From Ceratopteris richardii (lineage: Eukaryota; Streptophyta; Polypodiopsida; Polypodiales; Pteridaceae), in contig CM035427.1 of NCBI GenBank assembly GCA_020310875.1, positions 88,378,230 through 88,442,229 of the forward strand: a stretch of 64,000 bases of DNA, written 5' to 3'. The notes under the pieces were generated by a model. The model saw only the letters and a list, made by a program, of their open reading frames with translations. It made no database searches and was not told the origin of the DNA. Position numbers and translations under genes: made by a program. Shown piece by piece: positions 57,295-64,000 of the stretch (positions are counted from its first letter, which is position 1; each line of letters starts with the position of its first letter).

Positions 57295-58273
57295 TGTTGG
57301 AATTTGGGGCCCCAGGATCGTTCCAATACTTAAACCTTTTGAGCATACACACTTAATTAATCAAGATGATATGTGAGAGATAGAAAGAAAGAGATCTCGA
57401 GACAAGGATAGAGAACGTAAGCTGGATGCTTACTCACTAAAAAATAGATGTCCAAATTACAACATGGGAGTACTACGCAACCATATGATGTGGTGCACTC
57501 ACAAATGGATAAATAGCCAAGAAGATGATGATACAAAATTCAGATTATGCTGTTATAATCTAAGTGTGTGTGAAGCAAAGGAGCAACAAAGCGAACCTAA
57601 TTCTCACAAGATAGTGCAACAAATCTGAAAATCAGCAAACCCTAATTCTGAAATTAGGGCACAAAAACCCTAAAAATAGAATATAAGACTAACTTACAAA
57701 AGATAGCTTCGTCCAACTTGTAGAAGACCTTTTGTGCCAAGAGAGTAGCCTCTTCTTCACCAAATCTTTGCCTCCAAAGCTTTAGAACTTCAAACTCTAG
57801 CTTGTGAATTGTTCTCTCTTCAAAATAGTGCCAAAGCATGCTCCTTATATAGGTTATGATGCTCCCAATAAAGCAATAGTGAAAGATTTGCAAAAATCAG
57901 CTTTTATGACCTCCAAATTTGCGATCACAAGTTTTTATAGCTTTTCGTTAAATTTAAAAGTCAATCGCTAAAAAACTGCTTTATTAAATTTGATCGCTCA
58001 AATTAAGTTGCTTTTGGTCAAAGTGACCATATGACCTAGTTTTTTAAAATTTTGACCTCAAAGACTGCTTTTCCTGCATTTTGAGTTGAATTAGGGTTTG
58101 GATTATTTCCGCGTTCTGACCTCTGATGAAGAAATGAAACATATCACTAGATAGCTCTTGCCAAGCTCTATATACCTAGCCTAAAAAAGTTTTACCCAAA
58201 CTGTATAAAAAAATTCCAAGTCCAAAATGTAGAATTGCTGGAATGTGAACCATATGTACATTGACTTCCAACA
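57295..58273 (-). repeat. Copia-4 5' LTR
   Basis: TGTTGGAATTTGGGGCCCC...GACTTCCAACA. About 29 bp longer than the other LTR, mostly from a stretch near 57662-57690 that is absent at 52353. TATA region at about 57843-57852. Confidence 0.95.
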
Positions 58274-59900
58274 GTATGCCTATAATGCAAGAAACCACGC
58301 CATCATATTGTAGAGTAGAAAGAGAATTTTTAATGAAAAGAAGAGAGCTTCAAGTAACAATGCTAAAGATGTATCAAAAGCTAAATCTTATTCTAAAGAA
58401 GATACCTTTGCATGTTTTCGTATAGAATAAGTGTCTTTGATCAAGCAACATTGAATGCTATGTTAAAAAACCCATTGATCTTTATTCTGGAGATAGTAAG
58501 CATATGACAGGTTGCAAGAAAGTATTTTCATCACTTATGAATTCTACAAGTAGAAGAGTTTCCATTGCAAATGTTCATGATTTGGATGTTTTTGGTGTGG
58601 GAGAAGTCACACTTAAATCAAGAGCAGGTGGTATTGCACTATTTTTAACGTTTCGCATGTACTAGAGATCAAGTATAATTTACTCTCGATCTCAATATTT
58701 ATCACACATGATTATCAAGTGTTTTTTAGGAAGGATGCATGTGAAATCCTTACACCTAATAAAGAGCATTATCTATTACAAGGTGAAAATAGAAGTGGCA
58801 TTTTTGTTTTATAAAAAATCAGCCATGCTAATATTGTTAGCTATCTACATCTCCAAACTTAAGGAAAATATGGAGCTTTGGCATGCAATATTTGGTCACA
58901 CCACTTATACAATTCTCAAGTATTTGAAGGATAAAGATATGGTTGAAATCTTGCTTTATGAAATGATGCAAATTCATGTGAAGGATGCTTGGAAGGGAAG
59001 TTACATAAACTAGCATTCAAGAAGCATGGACATATATCAACCACTAGAAAGTTGTAGATTATTCACTCATATGTGAATGGACATATGAGGCATATTCTTT
59101 ACATAGTCATGGGTATTCATCACTTGTATTAATGATTTTATAAAAAATTTATAGGTTTTTTGTTTAAAAGCAAAGTTTAAAGTTTTTTCTACATTCAAGA
59201 AATTTATGACTATCATTGAAAAAGAAAATCAAAGTAAAATTCAGATTTTAAAAAGCCATAGGAGTGGAGAATACATGTCTAATGATTTCAAATCATATTA
59301 AGAAGAAAAAAGTATTACCCATCAACTCACTATTGCACATACTCCAAATCAAAAGTTGTAGAAAAAAAAAGTCGTACACGTATTGAAATGGCACATAGAA
59401 TGTTATCTTCAAAGAGCTTTCATTCACGTTTTGATTTGATGCTATTCATACAATTAACCATACTCTCAATATGGCTTCTACAAAAGATTTAAAGGTTATT
59501 ACACCTTATGAAGCTTATTATAGTAAGAAACCTAATGTGAAATACTTCAAAGTTTTTAGTCTCCATCTTATGTTGACATTAAAGAGAAGGACCTTGATAA
59601 GCTTAATGAAAAAGACATCAAAGAATTTTTTTTTGTTATGATATTGAAAGCAAAGGCCACAAGTTCTACGTTCTAGAAACATGTAAAGTCTTTATTACAC
59701 GCAATGCTTACATTGTTGAAAATCAACTTTATGATACAAAGTCAAAATTTCTTGATTTCGTTGAAGTATATAATTGCGTTTCTTGAGAGGAATTCAGATC
59801 CTCACATTCAACCATACAAGGGGAAGTTTAACCTTCACAAACTACTACTCAACTATATAAAGATAAAGTAAAGGAGAAAGTTATAACCTACCATAAAGTA
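58274..59900 (+). pseudogene. Copia-2 gag 3' end, protease, integrase (right of Copia-4)
   Basis: Resumes the zinc knuckle with CKKPRHHIVE (the two last ligands are degraded). Protease SGDSKHMTGCKKVFSSL and VSIANVHDLDVFGVGEVTLK follow at 58480-58635; the catalytic Asp-Ser-Gly reads Gly-Asp-Ser. 58708-59013 holds MELWHAIFGHTTYTILKYLK, the integrase HHCC region. ITPYEAYYSKKPNVKYFKVF is at about 59500-59560. Coding similarity ends near 59900; no RT follows, so the element is truncated. Confidence 0.8.
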
Positions 59901-59929
59901 GCTTGAAAAGGTTTAAGATAATCATAACA

Positions 59930-60320
59930 TTAGGCACTTTTGAAATATTGAACAAGTAATCCAGTTAGCCTAGTGGTTAAGTCTCAAGGATGGGAGGGAG
60001 GGGTTTTAGGTTCAACTGCCATCCGGAGCATGGGGAGAGAGTTTTTCCCAAAGATCCTTCTAGAAGCATCCACTTGAGTTAATGTGCTTTAACTTGATTT
60101 CATAGAACTTTAACTCAAGTGCTAAGTACACCTAACACTAGTATAATCTAGTGAAAGGTGCTAAAACAGTGGTGGAGATTGCACATGCATATGGAGACTC
60201 TAGTTACTCTAGAGGTCACACTTAATCGCCAAATTTATGTTGTGGCTGGTTGGATAATGATTTATAGGTCATTCTCTCTAGCATGGAGAATAGGTCCTTA
60301 ACATTTCTATCAGAGCTTCA
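59930..60320 (+). mobile_element. tRNA-derived SINE-like insertion, copy 2
   Basis: Box A TAGCCTAGTGG (59966-59976) and box B GGTTCAACTGC (60009-60019) are 43 bases apart. They are followed by CATGGGGAGAG and CCTTCTAGAAGCATCCACTTGAG, as in copy 1. Box B is weaker than in copy 1. Downstream parts agree only in blocks. Near 60310 the sequence AACATTTCTATCAGAGC resembles a copia LTR/PBS junction, so an LTR origin remains possible. Confidence 0.5.
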
Positions 60321-61635
60321 ATGGTGACCTTGGTGGCATATCATCTTCTTCAAGCTTTCACGAAGAATTTCAAGATTCATTATCTTTTCATATGAAAGTT
60401 TTTGTTCAATAGTTTGCTTCTTTCCGAATCATTTGTAAGCACATGCTTGCGTTCAATTTCTATTGTTTAAGTTTCTGTTGCAAAAAGAATTGATTATTGG
60501 AGAGTTGGGCATTGGATTTGAACCGAGTGTACCTTCTGTTGAGAGTTCCATGATCCACCCTTTTGTCCAAAGCTAGGATCATTTTCATGCAATTCCATTT
60601 ATCCCACATGCAAGGATATTTTCCCTCAACTCTAGATAAGGAGGGCCTCACTTCACTCCTCTCAAGCCATTCACTCAAGCTCTTGACAAGAGTACTCACA
60701 CTCTCCTCGTGGAGTCTCTATGGTCATAGAGCATCTTATGGAAGTCATATCCCTTTTACTTAATTCATCATGTTTTGTTATCTTTCATTTCTTCCTCCAT
60801 ATTTTGGTAGTTTCAAGTCATTAAGTAGATTAGGAATACTTCTTTGTCATTTCAACATGTTATTAGAGCATATGTTAATTTCTCTTTCAGTCTATATTCT
60901 CATTTTCATTCATCATCATTAGCATAGTTGCACTCTTATTCCCTCCCTCCCTCCCATGTCTTATCTTTATAATAAAAAGTGTTTTTGAACACTATCCATT
61001 AATCTTAGTTAAGCATGGTTGTGATTAATTTCCTTAGTCATGACCATTTGTTTTGGAGAACATGAGTATGTTGTCAAGTGCTTATGAGTACTCCAACATT
61101 GGCAAAAGGATAGGGTATTTCATCTGTTAAAAGAGGGGTTTGATACTCTTTGTGCGTATAGGCTGAGGATTTGTCATCAACTCCAATCACTTCTAATGTA
61201 GTATGATAATCTGTTTAGAAATCCAATTGTCATTCTCTATTAAATCCAAACCTTGTCCACACACTTCAAAATTCACACACTATTCGTATCTGCTCCTAAC
61301 TCACCAACAGGCAGATTTGTCCCTCGGTCCTCTGATGTTGACTCTGCTGTTATTGGTGTGCAAGAACTTCTCTTCCAACAGCTCAATCTTTAGAGCCTCT
61401 AAAGGTTCCTCATCCTTTCAATATAACCTATCTAGATGCACCACTTAACTCTACACTATTGTGAAGTGGAGGATTGTGCACAAAAGAAATTTGAATCTGA
61501 AGTGGAGGAAAATAGATAGCAGCAAAATTTCCATGTCTTGCGCTCATCACGGTTGTGCCAGCTACAAAGGAACATTATTCTGTAGTTGCAATGGATATGA
61601 GAGAAAAAAGACACTTTAATTCTCTTCTCTGTGCG

Positions 61636-61671
<36 letters not shown>

Positions 61672-61860
61672 ACCTTCGGCTCCGCATGCGGTCCAAAGAG
61701 AGAGAGAGGACGCGACTCTACAACCATCCAATGCATGTCTTCTCAAATTTCTTGCCCATGGTAGCACTATGTACAACAACGATGAAGCTTGTAAGCACGC
61801 AGGAGATGGGCTTTGTCACTAACACAGAGAGAAAAACGCTTGCTGCTCATACTGGTCGCA
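60321..61860. other. Non-coding stretch with a (GA)n tract
   Basis: No gene recognised; the short open frames have no known motifs. A (GA)15 tract lies at 61639-61669 with a second short one at 61696-61709. The region around 60600-60730 (GGAGGGCCTCACTTCACTCC) looks like LTR promoter-leader sequence by composition only. Confidence 0.45.
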
Positions 61861-61879
61861 CATGACAGTTGATTGATCG

Positions 61880-62560
61880 TACTTCGGGAAAAATTGTCCC
61901 CTTGGGTGACCCCAGAAACCTTAGGTCACCGGACTGGTGCTCGTTAGCACCAGTCCATTCGGGTCACCTAAAATGGGATGACTCATTTTTTCATTAATAT
62001 TTCTTTTCCACTTAAAATGGGTGATCCATTTTTTTATTAATATTTCTATGCAAAAGTCCAATGGTCAAAGATGGACTTTTTCTTTAATAATTTTATAAAC
62101 ACATTTTTTTTAACGATTTACTTTTTCTTGCTTTTTTGAGCAAACAATCTAAGTTTTAAACATATATACTATATTTTTTATGCTTAAATTTGATGGTCTA
62201 AATTTTTATGTGTGCTTAAGTTTGATGATTTGAAATATATTTTTGACCACTCAGAATTTGAATACAAGAATTGTATGTGTCTTAAGTCCCATGATCCAAA
62301 GTTCATAGTTGGCCACCTAAAAGCCTATCACCAAATTTTCATGTGCACTTAAATCCAATGACCTAAAGCACATTTCTTCAGTCACCCAAAACCGGGTCAC
62401 CGGACTCTCATGTGCACCTAAATCCGATGACCCGAAGTCCATCTCCGACCACCCAAAATCCGGCCACCGAACATTCATGTGCTCCTGGAACACTTTTCGG
62501 GTGACCCAAAAATGATATCTGGCCACCTGAAAACATATCCATGTGCTACCCCTATCAGAG
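61880..62560. repeat. Cluster of GGTGACC/GGTCACC repeats
   Basis: At least a dozen copies of GGTCACC, GGTGACC, GGCCACC or GACCACCC occur in both orientations, with tandem-like units of about 60-75 bp at 62340-62540 built on CATGTGCACCTAAATCC and GATGACC. A perfect 11-bp hairpin (GGACTGGTGCT, CGTT loop, AGCACCAGTCC) lies at 61931-61956. It resembles subterminal repeats of a DNA transposon, but no terminal inverted repeat was found. Confidence 0.5.
61931..61956. repeat. Perfect 11-bp inverted repeat, 4-nt loop
   Basis: GGACTGGTGCT / AGCACCAGTCC around CGTT, itself flanked by GGTCACC on the left and GGGTCACC on the right. Confidence 0.85.
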
Positions 62561-62836
62561 GTACACAGAAGATGGGGTTGTGCTAGTACACAGAAGATGG
62601 GGCTATGCTAACTGATAGTTTGATGCGAGAGCTTGGTCAATGCGCGAGATGTGAAATCATTGGTGATGTCATTGAAGGTGTGTTGATGAATTTGTACCTT
62701 TCGTGGGTCTCAATTTCCTGTATCCAGACCTGCAATGGAAGTGTGATCATTGCAGATGACAAGGTGCATCAATCACGTAGTAGAGGCAATCGGGATGAGC
62801 GCCAATCTCAAGATCGATTCGAATTTCAGTCAATGC

Positions 62837-63107
62837 CACTACAACATATGAGGGGCATACCGATGCTGCCTATACCGACGGTCACTCCCGGCGTCAGTAT
62901 AAATATTGGAAAAATCACTTAACGATACCGATGGTCAAGTGACCATCGGTATGACTGTTTAAAATAGATCGTCGGCATGTCTAGCGACTATCGGTATACC
63001 CGTCGGTATATGCATTGGTATACGTGTCGGTATAAGCATCAGTATATGTGTTGGTAATTTGATGGAAATTACCGACGCCCATACCGACATAGCTCAATAT
63101 AATGTAA
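62837..63107 (+). mobile_element. CACTA-like terminus with TACCGAYGG subterminal repeats
   Basis: Begins CACTACAACATATG, the 5' end typical of plant CACTA (En/Spm) transposons. Nine or more copies of TACCGA(C/T)GG or its complement CC(G/A)TCGGTA follow within 260 bp, including a near-perfect palindrome at about 62921-62950 (ATACCGATGGTCA / TGACCATCGGTAT). No opposite TIR (TTGTAGTG) was found before copia sequence starts near 63110, so this is a truncated end or a very small remnant. No transposase. Confidence 0.6.
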
Positions 63108-63109
63108 TG

Positions 63110-64000
63110 ATAATGTAATTCAATATTTTTTATCTTGACATGATGAACAAGATTCTTTGCAATAGATATAGCACTTTGAATATCTAAAAATATCTGCATT
63201 GGTAGATGAACATGAACATCAAGGTAGGCTAAAATGTTTTGTAACTAAACTGCTTCAACTGTACCTGTAAATGTTGCTCTATACTCTGCTTCACTTGATA
63301 AGGTAGCTATCATTGGTTGTTTCCTAGATAGCCATGAGATGAGACAATCTCCAATATAGAAATAATAACTGCTAGTACTTCTTCTTATGTCTTATTCACC
63401 CGTGAAATCTGAATCTCAATAACCTTTAAGTAGAAAATGTTGTGAGTTTGTAAATACCATGACATAATTTGAAGTTCCCTTCAAATATCTGAATATCATC
63501 TTAATTCATTTCGAGTGGATCTTAAGTAGTTTTTGCATGGACATTGATACTTCAAAAATTACAAAATGAATATTTTGTCGTGTATTACATAGATAGGTCA
63601 AGAATCCAACTACCTAACTATACACAGTAACATCAAAAGGTTCTAATTGTACATCTTCCTATCAAGACATGTTAACATCCATACATGCTTGCATAGGTTT
63701 ACAATCTATCATTTCAAATCTATCTAAACATTTCTCAATGTATTTTTGCTATCTCATATAGATACTCCCGTTCTTGAATTTGAACTCAATACCTAATTAG
63801 TAGTGTAGAATGCCAAGGTCATTAATTTCAAATGAATGCTTGAGTTGTGATTTGAAGAACTGAAGGTTTTGAACCCTTGGGATCTTTAATGATCATATCA
63901 TCCATATAACTAATGATTATAATCAAGATATCTGACTTTACTTTAATATAGAGGTTGGAGCTGCATCTTAGTTTTCAAAGCCAATAGATAATAGGTACAA
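63110..64000 (-). pseudogene. Copia-5 RNase H and RT fragment, runs off the window
   Basis: Minus strand, with stops. IELHYHY, QIFLDIQSAISIAKN and YLDVHVH (63199-63120), SSEAEYRATF near 63285, DCLISWLSRKQPM near 63320-63350, then RT sequence toward 64000 with YVDDMII-like residues near 63895. It is closest to Copia-4 in this window (shared YLDV.VH.P.QIF.D.QSAI.IAKN.VHH). The C-terminal end is cut where the CACTA-like segment begins. Confidence 0.75.

Larger units (their letters stand above)
51987..58273 (-). mobile_element. Copia-4: full-length Ty1/copia element
   Basis: Minus-strand element of 6,287 bp with LTRs of 950 and 979 bp, PBS, gag, protease, integrase, RT, RNase H and PPT, flanked by TSD GTATG. 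It belongs to a family close to Copia-2, the element it landed in. Gag and pol carry several frameshifts, so it cannot move by itself. The LTRs look about 94-95% alike by eye. Confidence 0.95.

Noticed and set aside
61456..61779. 107-aa minus-strand frame and its plus-strand partners
   Set aside because: The frames run through a (GA)n tract (SLSLSL or ERERER) with no other feature.

Overview
This window is nuclear DNA from a land plant with a large, repeat-rich genome. The evidence is the content itself: several Ty1/copia elements primed by initiator-Met tRNA, a Ty3/gypsy chromovirus, and nothing that reads as an intact host gene. The scale of nesting would suit a gymnosperm, but nothing here fixes the species. 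No rRNA gene, functional tRNA gene, CRISPR array or bacterial-type gene was seen. Every coding stretch belongs to a transposable element or a fossil of one, and almost all carry stops and frameshifts.

Layout. (1) 668-4592 and 47088-48876 are the two halves of one decayed Ty3/gypsy chromovirus: left LTR, gag, protease, RT and RNase H on one side; integrase, chromodomain and right LTR on the other. About 42.5 kb of other DNA lies between them. (2) 4920-36594 is the dominant feature: a direct tandem array of 14 units, about 1,867 bp each. Each unit holds a dead gag-like sequence with a CCHC zinc knuckle and a GRGGM motif, plus about 1.15 kb of non-coding sequence before the gag start. Unit 1 is interrupted by Copia-1 (5513-12088, TSD CTTGT), and unit 12 by an LTR fragment. 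(3) 36595-43085 holds the native downstream flank of the last unit, two diverged copies (A and B) of an AT-rich segment, an extra copy of the array's left flank, a tRNA-derived SINE-like insert and a long TA/CATA microsatellite. (4) 43086-46892 is Copia-3, minus strand, TSD ATATG, with a truncated 5' end. (5) 48890-59900 holds Copia-2, a plus-strand, very degraded copia. Copia-4 (51987-58273, minus strand, TSD GTATG) is inserted inside Copia-2's gag zinc knuckle. (6) 59940-64000 holds a second SINE-like copy, unassigned AT-rich DNA, a (GA)n tract, a block of GGTGACC-type repeats, a CACTA-like end with TACCGAYGG subterminal repeats, and a minus-strand copia fragment (Copia-5) that runs off the window.

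How it fits together. The order of events can be partly read from nesting. The gypsy element was already in place when the foreign block split it. A disabled gag fragment was amplified in tandem through a junction with the 5-nt microhomology ATGAT. Copia-1 and the LTR fragment each hit a single unit, so both post-date amplification of those units. Copia-4 post-dates Copia-2. The window therefore documents retroelement debris turning into a satellite-like array. I see no cellular pathway or operon-like system in it.
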